14,723 bases of DNA from Clostridia bacterium (GTDB taxonomy: Bacteria; Bacillota; Clostridia; Oscillospirales; CAG-272), in contig JAFQUL010000030.1 of assembly GCA_017408535.1 (NCBI GenBank), positions 1 through 14,723 of the forward strand, in the 5' to 3' direction. A program made the translations under genes and the position numbers. This document shows, in pieces, positions 5,327 through 11,920 of the stretch. The notes below the pieces were generated by a model. That model saw nothing but the letters and a program-made list of their open reading frames with translations. It was not told the DNA's origin and did not search any database. Position 1 is the stretch's first letter; each line of letters starts with the position of its first letter.

Positions 5327-7858
5327 TTACGCTGTAGGAATATTGGTATGTGCCTGAAGGCCAAGGTCAACGACGGCATTCTGTCTCATCTTATATTTGA
5401 GGATCTTGCCTGCCGCATTCATCGGGAAGGAATCAACGAACATAACGTATCTGGGAGTCTTGTGCTTAGCCATGTGGTCGCGTACAAAAGTCTTTATCTC
5501 CTCCTCGGTAGCAGTCTCGCCCTCCTTAAGGATGATACATGCGCAGATCTCCTCGCCATACTCCTTATCGGGAACACCGATTACCTGAACGTCAGATACC
5601 TTGGGATATGTATAGATGAAATCCTCGATCTCCTTGGGATAGATATTCTCACCGCCGCGGATTATCATATCCTTGATACGCCCGGTGATCTTAAAATATC
5701 CGTTCTCGTCACGGCGGGCAAGGTCACCGGAGTGGAGCCAGCCCTCACTGTCGATAACAGCGGCTGTAGCCTCGGGCATCTTGTAATAACCCTTCATTAT
5801 GTTATAACCGCGTGCACAGAACTCACCGTCAGTATTGTCGGGAAGCTCCTCGCCGGTCTCGGGATCGACTATCTTACACTCAACGGCGAACATAGCCGCA
5901 CCAACGGTGTTAACACGGACCTCAATAGAGTCGGTAGTCTTTGACATAGTTGTGGCAGGAGATGCCTCTGTCTGACCGTAGGTAATGCAGATCTCCTTCA
6001 TATTCATCTTCTCGATAACGTCCTGCATATACTTGATGGGACAGGGACTGCCCGCCATAATGCCGGTACGCATGTATTCGAAGTTAGTCTTTTCAAAATC
6101 CGGGTGATTCATCATAGCGATAAACATGGTGGGAACACCGTGGAAGCAGGTAATCTTTTCCATATTGATGCATTTAAGCCCCTTTGAGGGGGAGAACGAG
6201 GGAATGGGTGACATGGTAACGCCGTGAGTCATTGACGCTGTCATTGCAAGCACCATTCCGAAGCAATGGAACATAGGCACCTGGATCATCATACGGTCGG
6301 CTGTAGAAAGATCCATACAGTCACCGATAGCTTTACCGTTATTAACGACGTTGTAGTGAGTAAGCATTACACCCTTGGGGAAACCGGTAGTGCCGGAGGT
6401 ATACTGCATATTACATACGTCATCCTTGGAAATTGCAGCTGCACGGCGGTATACCTCGGTAACAGGTACCTTTTCACTGCAGGCAATAGCCTCATCCCAG
6501 GTATAACAGCCGGGCTGAGAGGACTCGCAGGTAATGATATTACGAAGGAACGGAAGTCTCTTGGTATAAAGAGGCATATTCTTATCGTGATCGGCAAGCT
6601 CGGGACAGATCTCCTTGATAATGGAAACATAGTCAGAGTCCTTATAACCGTCGATCATTACAAGAGTATGAGTATCGGACTGACGAAGCAGATATTCTAT
6701 CTCGTGGATCTTGTACGCAGTGTTTACGGTAACGAGAACCGCACCGATCTTGGTGGTTGCCCAGAAGGTGATATACCACTGAGGAACGTTGGTTGCCCAT
6801 ACTGCAACGTGATCGCCGGGTTTTACACCCATTGCGATAAGAGAACGTGCGAAGGTATCAACGTCGTCTCTAAACTCAGAATAGGTCCTGGTATAATCAA
6901 GCTCAGTATAACGGAAGGCATACTGGTCCGGGAACTCATCGACCATTTTATCAAGCACCTGAGGGAAAGTAAGGTCGATCAGATGATTCTTCGGCCACAC
7001 GTATTTACCGGTACCGCGGATATTGTCAATAAGTCTGCCGTTTCCGGATGCTACTCCCAAGAAACGGGTCATATAGTTAGCGAAATGAGGGAAAACGATA
7101 CCGGCAGCCTGGATATCGGGTGCATAGTTCTTGACCCATTCAAGAGAAACGTATCCGTCATAGTTTATAGAACGAAGAGCAAGCATAGCATCCTCTATGG
7201 GAAGGTCACCCTCACCCATAAGACGGTACTTGACACTTCCGTTCTCCATTACTGAATCCTTGATGTGAGTATACTTGATATACACACCCAGATTGGTAAT
7301 GGTCTGCTCGGGAGTCTCGCCCATAAAGCGGTAGGGATGATGAATATCCCAGAGTGCACCTACATATTCACTCTTAAGCTCAAACAGAAGATCAGCCAAA
7401 CGCTTGGTATCTGCGTAAACACCGTTGGTCTCAATAAGAAGTGTTACACCCTTCTCCTCTGCGTAAGGAATGAGCTCACGCATAACTTCGATCACAACGG
7501 AATCATCTACCTCACCGTGCACGTCTGCATGCTCGTCGCCGAGAATTCTTATATACATCGAGCCGAGCTCGTGCGCAAGGTCGATATACTCACGTATCTC
7601 AGCAATATTACTTTCCTTTCTGTCTGCATACTTAAGCGCACAGCCGGAGGAAAGACAAGGTATCTCAAGGCGGCGCTTTTCAAGCTCTGCCTTGGTATTC
7701 TTTATGTTAGAAGGCTTAAAGGGACGAGCCTTAACGGAAAAGATATCGCCGCCGAGGCCGCGCATCTCTATACCGGAAAAGCCAAAGTCCTTAGCCATCG
7801 AATAAATGTCAGCCCAATCAAAATCGGGACAGCCAAGTGTTGAAAATGCAAGTTTCAT
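5327..7858 (-). CDS. Fusion of a sugar-phosphate isomerase/epimerase-like TIM barrel with an AMP-binding acyl-CoA synthetase
   Basis: The product is 843 residues in one open frame. I start it at the ATG at 7858 (GAGAGG 8 nt upstream, MKLAFSTLGCPDFD); the 43-codon upstream extension runs through the T-box terminator and is not coding. Domain 1 (1-265) is a xylose-isomerase-like/AP-endonuclease-2-like TIM barrel with candidate metal ligands E143 (LIETNG), D171 and H174 (WDIHHPYR), H198 (THIKD) and E240 (SLEWV). Domain 2 (about 280-830) is a complete ANL-superfamily acyl-CoA synthetase: P-loop YTSGTTGFPKG (486-496), TYGQTEAS (626-633), GWLHSGDL (706-713), hinge GRIKDMIIRGGENIYP (726-741) and catalytic Lys818 (AAGKILK). 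It should activate a carboxylic acid via an acyl-AMP to acyl-CoA; the substrates of both domains are unknown. Expression is controlled by a T-box, implying a link to amino-acid supply. An annotation error splitting or fusing two genes is unlikely because no stop or internal start with a ribosome binding site separates the domains. Confidence 0.9.
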   Translation of the reverse strand: MKLAFSTLGCPDFDWADIYSMAKDFGFSGIEMRGLGGDIFSVKARPFKPSNIKNTKAELEKRRLEIPCLSSGCALKYADRKESNIAEIREYIDLAHELGSMYIRILGDEHADVHGEVDDSVVIEVMRELIPYAEEKGVTLLIETNGVYADTKRLADLLFELKSEYVGALWDIHHPYRFMGETPEQTITNLGVYIKYTHIKDSVMENGSVKYRLMGEGDLPIEDAMLALRSINYDGYVSLEWVKNYAPDIQAAGIVFPHFANYMTRFLGVASGNGRLIDNIRGTGKYVWPKNHLIDLTFPQVLDKMVDEFPDQYAFRYTELDYTRTYSEFRDDVDTFARSLIAMGVKPGDHVAVWATNVPQWYITFWATTKIGAVLVTVNTAYKIHEIEYLLRQSDTHTLVMIDGYKDSDYVSIIKEICPELADHDKNMPLYTKRLPFLRNIITCESSQPGCYTWDEAIACSEKVPVTEVYRRAAAISKDDVCNMQYTSGTTGFPKGVMLTHYNVVNNGKAIGDCMDLSTADRMMIQVPMFHCFGMVLAMTASMTHGVTMSPIPSFSPSKGLKCINMEKITCFHGVPTMFIAMMNHPDFEKTNFEYMRTGIMAGSPCPIKYMQDVIEKMNMKEICITYGQTEASPATTMSKTTDSIEVRVNTVGAAMFAVECKIVDPETGEELPDNTDGEFCARGYNIMKGYYKMPEATAAVIDSEGWLHSGDLARRDENGYFKITGRIKDMIIRGGENIYPKEIEDFIYTYPKVSDVQVIGVPDKEYGEEICACIILKEGETATEEEIKTFVRDHMAKHKTPRYVMFVDSFPMNAAGKILKYKMRQNAVVDLGLQAHTNIPTA

Positions 7859-7899
7859 AATAATATCCTCTCTTTCTTTTGTCGGGAGACGAAAGAAAT

Positions 7900-7944
7900 A
7901 AAAAACGCTTTCGTCTCTACAATAAATACAAGAGACGAAAGCGT
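7900..7944 (-). terminator. Regulated terminator of the T-box leader
   Basis: A 14-bp perfect stem (ACGCTTTCGTCTCT with its complement), 12-nt loop and six T on the minus strand, 41 nt before the ATG of the fusion gene. It follows directly on the T-box sequence and overlaps the 3' side needed for the antiterminator, so transcription stops here unless the cognate tRNA is uncharged. Confidence 0.92.
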
Positions 7945-8176
7945 AAACTTCCGCGGTACCACTCTGCTTGGCACGAAAAGCGCCCACTTTACGGCATCAA
8001 TAAATGCCCCTCTCTGTAACGGGAGAACCCGTCTGCACCTACTAAAAAACTTTTTTGGCACAGCCGCTCAGCGGGGAGTAGAAAACAAAACGTAACACCG
8101 TCTTTCACCAACCGACGGCTCTCTGAAGATACGCGGCTTGTTTTCGCGCCGCTTCATCGCATTTGCTCTTAAAAAT
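7900..8176 (-). ncRNA. T-box riboswitch leader
   Basis: Minus-strand leader of the fusion gene. Stem I opens with a kink-turn-type GATGA (8158-8154) facing TGAGC (8070-8066), closed by AGCGG/CCGCT. It carries the hallmark distal AGAGAGC..GGTTGGTGAAA loop (8124-8102) with GCCGTC/GACGGT arms. Downstream are a stem III-like hairpin (ACGGG/CCCGT, 8034-8021) and the T-box proper AGAGTGGTACCGCGG (7965-7951). A 14-bp terminator follows (7944-7931 / 7918-7905, then six T). T-boxes bind a specific tRNA: the uncharged 3' end pairs with UGGN and favours the antiterminator. UGGU here favours a tRNA with A at position 73. The specifier lies near 8083-8075; UAC (Tyr), UUC (Phe) and CUC/CUA (Leu) are candidates, and I could not fix it. 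Confidence 0.93.
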
Positions 8177-8183
8177 TATTATT

Positions 8184-8212
8184 ATATTACCATATTAAAG
8201 GGCAGTTGTCAA
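8184..8212 (-). promoter_or_regulatory. Promoter of the T-box / fusion-gene unit
   Basis: On the minus strand, TTGACA (8212-8207), 17 bp, TAATAT (8189-8184) with TGG just before the -10. Start of transcription would be near 8177, giving a leader of about 320 nt. Confidence 0.8.
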
Positions 8213-8264
8213 TACATTTTTTACAATTTTTTGGAGCAGATATTTGTTTACATGTACCTGAAAA

Positions 8265-9317
8265 CTATTCTATTATTCCTCCGCCAACAACAATATCGCC
8301 GTCATACAGTACTACCGACTGACCGGGAGTTATTGCTCTCTGCGGTTCGTCAAACACTACCGACAGTCTGCCGTCAGAGAGAATTTCGGCATAAGCCGGC
8401 TGAGCTTTCTGACTGTATCTTACTTTGGCCTCGACCCGCATAGGTGTATCGATTGAATCAACGGAAATAAGATTTACGTCCTTTGCGGTAAGCCTGTCAC
8501 TAAATAGGTCCTCGTTATACCCGAGCACTACCCTGTTGTCGGAAAGAGATTTTTTAACAACATACATAGGACACGGAAGCGAGAGACCAAGTCCCTTACG
8601 CTGTCCCACGGTATAGTGTATGATCCCCTTATGACGTCCGAGAACATGACCCTGAGGATCAACAAACTCGCCCGACGGAAATTCTTTTCCACGATAATCC
8701 TCGATAAATTTACCGTAATCACCGTCAGGAATAAAACAGATGTCCTGACTGTCACGCTTTGCGGCATTAACAAAGCCCTCAGTCTCTGCAATCTGACGTG
8801 CCTCGCTCTTACTAAGCTCACCCAGCGGAAAAATAATGTGTTTAAGCTGATGCTTTTTAAGATTATAGAGCACGTAACTCTGATCCTTTGACAGATCAAC
8901 AGCTCTTTTAAGAAGATATCTTTCCAAACTGCTGTCATATTCAACTCTTGCATAATGGCCGGTAACTACCTTATCAGCACACAGCTCTTCCATTATTCTG
9001 AAAAGAAGCTCGAACTTTATGACACGGTTACACACGATGCAAGGATTGGGTGTTCCGCCGTTTTCATAAACAGACACAAATTCATCAATGACCCTGCGCT
9101 TAAACTCTTCTCTGTAATCAATTACCGAAAAAGGTATTCCTACCTTTTCAGAGACCCGCTCTGCATCAGTAATATCACTGCTAATCTCATCTGCACCAGG
9201 TTTGTCATAGAGACGGAACATTACCCCGTTACAGTCATAGCCGCGACTTTTCATAATGTGAGCACAAACTGAGCTGTCGACACCGCCACTCATTGCAATT
9301 ATTGCTTTTTCCGTCAC
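8265..9317 (-). CDS. mnmA: tRNA-specific 2-thiouridylase MnmA
   Basis: The product is 350 residues, the normal family size. I chose the GTG at 9317 because AGAGG lies 8 nt upstream; an in-frame GTG at 9326 lies inside the ribosome binding region. MnmA makes the 2-thio group of U34 in tRNA-Lys, -Glu and -Gln, using ATP to adenylate U34 and taking sulfur from a persulfide relay. The PP-loop SGGVDSS is at 10-16. The catalytic Cys pair is C96 (NPCIVCNRVIKF) and C194 (DSQDICFIPDGD). Further conserved segments are TGHYAR (119-124), KDQSYVL (144-150), and VGQRKGLG (237-244) in the tRNA-contacting central domain, followed by the C-terminal beta-barrel. An additional Cys (C93) precedes the active Cys. 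It is a single-gene unit with its own promoter; no terminator is visible before the next promoter at 8212. Confidence 0.97.
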   Translation of the reverse strand: MTEKAIIAMSGGVDSSVCAHIMKSRGYDCNGVMFRLYDKPGADEISSDITDAERVSEKVGIPFSVIDYREEFKRRVIDEFVSVYENGGTPNPCIVCNRVIKFELLFRIMEELCADKVVTGHYARVEYDSSLERYLLKRAVDLSKDQSYVLYNLKKHQLKHIIFPLGELSKSEARQIAETEGFVNAAKRDSQDICFIPDGDYGKFIEDYRGKEFPSGEFVDPQGHVLGRHKGIIHYTVGQRKGLGLSLPCPMYVVKKSLSDNRVVLGYNEDLFSDRLTAKDVNLISVDSIDTPMRVEAKVRYSQKAQPAYAEILSDGRLSVVFDEPQRAITPGQSVVLYDGDIVVGGGIIE

Positions 9318-9341
9318 TATGATCACCTCTTTCCATCGGTT

Positions 9342-9370
9342 ATTTTAGCATTATTTTTGCTTATTGTCAA
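9342..9370 (-). promoter_or_regulatory. Promoter of mnmA
   Basis: On the minus strand, TTGACA (9370-9365), 17 bp, TAAAAT (9347-9342), about 25 nt before the GTG start. The leader is therefore very short, with little room for other control. Confidence 0.8.
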
Positions 9371-9378
9371 CAGCGGTA

Positions 9379-9415
9379 GAAAAGCAAAATCCCCCGCACT
9401 CAATGTGTACGGGGG
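9379..9415 (-). terminator. Terminator of the zinc-ribbon membrane-protein gene
   Basis: CCCCCG/CGGGGG arms (9415-9410 / 9396-9391 on the minus strand), with partial ACAC/GT pairing inside, are followed by ATTTTGCTTTTC. It begins 15 nt after the stop codon. Confidence 0.85.
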
Positions 9416-9429
9416 ACCAATATAACTTA

Positions 9430-9927
9430 TCAGTCAAAAAAAGTAAAAGATGAAACGATGGGAGCTTCCTTAGCTTTACCGGCACATACCTGGAAGAAAC
9501 AAATTACCTCAATCACAAGAAGAATTATAGAACAAACAGCACCTGCAAGCGGAACAATAATAGTGATCGCAAGAACGATACTGCAAATTGAGATCAAAGT
9601 GTTAAGTATCGCAATCTTCAGTGCTTGACGGGCATGGAATATTGCGTATTCAGAATCCTTCGCAGCAAGATAAGTAATGATGATGCCGATGAATCCGAGA
9701 AGATATGAAGCCATTGCAAATATTTTTCCACGGGAAATATCATCTGAAGCATAATCAGCGGTATGATCCTTAGGATCTACGTAAGGAACGAAAGTCTGCT
9801 GGGCAGCTGTGTTTTGCTGAGAAGCGTTTTGCTGCTGAGTCTGATTTGCATTAACCGGTGCTCCGCAGGCTGCGCAAAAAACATTACCGTCAGAAAGCTG
9901 TGCACCGCAATTGTTACAAAAAGCCAT
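9430..9927 (-). CDS. Zinc-ribbon protein with DUF4870-like membrane domain
   Basis: The product is 165 residues; the ATG has CAGGAGG 7 nt upstream. Residues 1-22 form a zinc ribbon with two CxxCG knuckles (C4, C7, C18, C21). A Gln/Asn-rich flexible linker runs from 27 to 45. The C-terminal 100 residues contain three hydrophobic segments (about 69-88, 105-123, 125-147), and the polar AIFHARQALKI between the first two is typical of DUF4870-type small membrane proteins. The zinc ribbon would lie in the cytoplasm. Function is unknown; such proteins are common in Firmicutes and often annotated only by the ribbon. It is a single-gene unit with its own promoter and terminator. Confidence 0.8.
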   Translation of the reverse strand: MAFCNNCGAQLSDGNVFCAACGAPVNANQTQQQNASQQNTAAQQTFVPYVDPKDHTADYASDDISRGKIFAMASYLLGFIGIIITYLAAKDSEYAIFHARQALKIAILNTLISICSIVLAITIIVPLAGAVCSIILLVIEVICFFQVCAGKAKEAPIVSSFTFFD

Positions 9928-9959
9928 AATAAATCCTCCTGAAAATTTAATATAACATA

Positions 9960-9988
9960 ATTATACTTCAACATTATTTTATTGTAAA
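9960..9988 (-). promoter_or_regulatory. Promoter of the zinc-ribbon membrane-protein gene
   Basis: On the minus strand, TTTACA (9988-9983), 17 bp, TATAAT (9965-9960), 33 nt before the ATG. Confidence 0.75.
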
Positions 9989-10029
9989 TAGTAATTTTGG
10001 ATTTTTAATATATTAATTTTGAACAAATG

Positions 10030-10053
10030 AAAAAGCCCTGCGAATGCAGGGCT
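10030..10053 (-). terminator. Terminator of rplS
   Basis: Arms AGCCCTGC/GCAGGGCT (10053-10046 / 10041-10034) with a tetraloop are followed by a run of five T on the minus strand, 12 nt after the rplS stop codon. Confidence 0.92.
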
Positions 10054-10065
10054 GATTTCATTTGC

Positions 10066-10413
10066 TTACGCCTGGGTCTGCTCTTTAACCTTAGAGCTCT
10101 TACCCACTCTGCCACGAAGATAGTAGAGCTTCGCACGGCGAACCTTACCGAGACGAACTACCTCAACCTTATCAACGTTGGGAGAATGAAGGGGGAAAGT
10201 CTTCTCAACACCACAACCGTAAGAAATCTTTCTTACAGTGAAGGTCTCAGAGATTCCGCCACCGTGACGAGCGATCACAGTACCCTCAAAGATCTGAATT
10301 CTCTCGCGAGAACCCTCTTTGATTCTGTTGTGAACCTTAACGGTATCACCGATGTTAAACTGCGGTACGCTCTCCTTGAGCTGCTCATTTGTGAAAGCCT
10401 TGATCAAATCCAT
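10066..10413 (-). CDS. rplS: 50S ribosomal protein L19
   Basis: The product is 115 residues, the usual L19 length. The start at the ATG at 10413 (MDLIKAFTNEQLK) is fixed by AAGGAGG 8 nt upstream; an in-frame extension to 10485 crosses the leader and is rejected. Conserved L19 segments are present: FNIGDTVKVHNRIKEG, RIQIFEGTVIARHGGG, SETFTVRKISYGCGVE, and the basic C-terminus RRAKLYYLRGRVGKSSK. L19 lies at the 30S-50S interface of the large subunit. In many bacteria rplS follows rpsP-rimM-trmD; here it stands alone with its own promoter and terminator. An upstream leader hairpin suggests autogenous control. Confidence 0.98.
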   Translation of the reverse strand: MDLIKAFTNEQLKESVPQFNIGDTVKVHNRIKEGSRERIQIFEGTVIARHGGGISETFTVRKISYGCGVEKTFPLHSPNVDKVEVVRLGKVRRAKLYYLRGRVGKSSKVKEQTQA

Positions 10414-10433
10414 TGTTGGCTCCTCCTTATACC

Positions 10434-10468
10434 GAACATTCATGCGGAGCATTCGCAGAGGACTGTTC
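10434..10468 (-). promoter_or_regulatory. Possible L19 leader hairpin (autoregulatory mRNA element)
   Basis: On the minus strand GAACA (10468-10464) pairs with TGTTC (10438-10434), and TGCG pairs with CGCA inside, separated by an asymmetric internal loop. The structure ends 21 nt before the rplS start, just upstream of the ribosome binding site. An L19 leader element upstream of rplS is known in Firmicutes; whether this matches its consensus needs a covariance-model search. Confidence 0.5.
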
Positions 10469-10502
10469 TTAATTAGTAGCGACATAATCGCATACGAGAT
10501 GT

Positions 10503-10531
10503 ATTATACCACGAAATATTTAGATTTGCAA
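10503..10531 (-). promoter_or_regulatory. Promoter of rplS
   Basis: On the minus strand, TTGCAA (10531-10526), 17 bp, TATAAT (10508-10503), with TGG ahead of the -10. Predicted start near 10496 gives a leader of about 80 nt that contains the hairpin at 10434-10468. Confidence 0.8.
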
Positions 10532-10546
10532 GTGTTTTTACTCTTT

Positions 10547-11752
10547 TTATTCCAATATTTTATAAAATTTTTGGATTTCTTCTGTGTTTCCGAGCTTTTT
10601 ATCCGCAAGAGCACGGGAATATGCATCCTTACGCTCGTTATCGTCAAGTAAAGTCTTGACTGCGCGGTAGATATCCTCCGGCTCCATACCGCATATCATA
10701 CCAAGCTTCCCGTCATCCAGCTGCTCTTCTGCAGAAAGATAATTTGTAACAATTATCGGCTTATAAAGTATCTTAGCTTCCTCAACCGTGATAGGCTTTC
10801 CCTCATATCTTGACGGCAAAACAAAAAGATCACAGTCACGCATATAGGAATACGGATTATCGGTCGACCCGAGGAAAAGGAAAATATCCGGAACTCCTGC
10901 CGCCATAGCGGAATTTATAAGAGAATCACGTTCTTCCCCGTCACCCACAATATACCAACGAACATTATATCCCTCCGACCTGAGTCCGGCAAGAACCGGA
11001 GCGATCTTGTCAAAGCCCTTCTGATGAGTCATCCTGCCAACCGAAAGAATCCTTGTACCGCTAAAATGACCGTCCGGGAATTCATCTCCACGAAGGGCGA
11101 GATCACGTATCAGCTTAGGATCCACAATGTTCTCAATTACAGTACACTTGTCGCTGATATCGGGGAATTTCTCGGCAAGTGACTCGCAAAGTGTGTGAGA
11201 TACGGTAACTACCTTGTCGCAAGCTGAAAAATATTTTCCGTAAAGCTCGTCATCCCGTTCAGGGTAAGAATAATCGAAGTGAAGCCAGGTGATCTTATTT
11301 TTTGCCTTTACCCGGTCTACCATGTAAAACATTGTCTTGTCGCCCCAATAGGAAATGACTGAATCATACTCTGAGGCGTCAAATTCCGGCATATACTTAA
11401 GAAATGAGCACCATAGCCTCATAGCTATAAGAGAACGCTTCTTTCGTATTACGGCCATTTTAAGGGCATAAGGAAGAACCTTAAATATAAGCAGAGGATT
11501 CTTCTTAACAAAGCACTTAAAGATAGCACCGGGTGCGTTCTTCCCGGTAAGAGTAAACATCTCCCCGCACTCCGGCATCTCGATAACATTTACTTCTTTG
11601 GGTAAAAGGTCAAGAAACTTCCCTTCTCTTTTTGCAAGTAAAAGATCAATATCGTATTTTTCTTTATCAATATTATTTACCAGCGACAGAAAAGATCTCT
11701 CCGTCCCGGCGCAGTTCATGGTTATTCCAATAAAAAGCAGTTTTTTCTTCAC
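10547..11752 (-). CDS. GT4-family glycosyltransferase
   Basis: The product is 401 residues from a GTG at 11752 (GGAAGGGAAG upstream, then MKKKLLFIGITMNCAGTERS); an earlier in-frame GTG at 11794 would lie at the promoter -10. It has the GT-B fold: an N-terminal acceptor domain with the GTERS-type loop after beta-1 (16-20), and a C-terminal nucleotide-sugar domain. The latter starts at RILSVGRMTHQKGFDKI (234-250), continues with IVGDGEERDSL, and has the E-x7-E motif EGKPITVEE (317-325). This matches retaining family 4 enzymes that build capsule, exopolysaccharide or glycolipid. There is no signal peptide, so it acts at the cytoplasmic face of the membrane. Sugar and acceptor are unknown, and no other glycan genes adjoin it. 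It has its own promoter; no terminator is seen before the rplS promoter, so read-through into rplS is possible. Confidence 0.88.
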   Translation of the reverse strand: MKKKLLFIGITMNCAGTERSFLSLVNNIDKEKYDIDLLLAKREGKFLDLLPKEVNVIEMPECGEMFTLTGKNAPGAIFKCFVKKNPLLIFKVLPYALKMAVIRKKRSLIAMRLWCSFLKYMPEFDASEYDSVISYWGDKTMFYMVDRVKAKNKITWLHFDYSYPERDDELYGKYFSACDKVVTVSHTLCESLAEKFPDISDKCTVIENIVDPKLIRDLALRGDEFPDGHFSGTRILSVGRMTHQKGFDKIAPVLAGLRSEGYNVRWYIVGDGEERDSLINSAMAAGVPDIFLFLGSTDNPYSYMRDCDLFVLPSRYEGKPITVEEAKILYKPIIVTNYLSAEEQLDDGKLGMICGMEPEDIYRAVKTLLDDNERKDAYSRALADKKLGNTEEIQKFYKILE

Positions 11753-11784
11753 GTTACTTCCCTTCCTTTTCGAGAGGCTAAATA

Positions 11785-11813
11785 AGTTTAACACAATCCG
11801 CCGTGATAATCAA
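11785..11813 (-). promoter_or_regulatory. Promoter of the glycosyltransferase gene
   Basis: On the minus strand, TTGATT (11813-11808), 17 bp, TAAACT (11790-11785), 33 nt before the GTG start. Confidence 0.65.
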
Positions 11814-11871
11814 GTTATACCCGAATATTTATATAAATTATCTCCGAAGAAACAGAAAAGTAAACACATAT

Positions 11872-11900
11872 AAAAACGGATGCCGATCAAGCATCCGTTT
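11872..11900 (-). terminator. Terminator of the transglutaminase/dockerin gene
   Basis: Arms AAACGGATGC and complement (11900-11891 / 11883-11874) with a 7-nt loop, followed by a T-run on the minus strand, 20 nt after the stop codon. Confidence 0.9.
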
Positions 11901-11920
11901 CTTAGAGATATTAAATCCTG

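Noticed and set aside
6266..7255. Long plus-strand open frame (329 codons) inside the acyl-CoA synthetase gene
   Set aside because: It is antisense to strongly conserved ligase and barrel coding sequence, with no start signal and no recognisable domain.
7859..7987. In-frame 43-codon N-terminal extension of the fusion protein
   Set aside because: It is read through the T-box terminator and antiterminator; the ATG at 7858 has a good ribosome binding site and begins the barrel fold directly.
8075..8083. UCU (Ser) as the T-box specifier, because it is followed by A
   Set aside because: Bacterial tRNA-Ser usually has G73, which would need UGGC in the T-box bulge, whereas UGGU is present. A G-U wobble is possible, so this is disfavoured rather than excluded.
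10414..10485. In-frame N-terminal extension of L19
   Set aside because: It covers the leader hairpin and the strong AAGGAGG; L19 of normal length starts at 10413.
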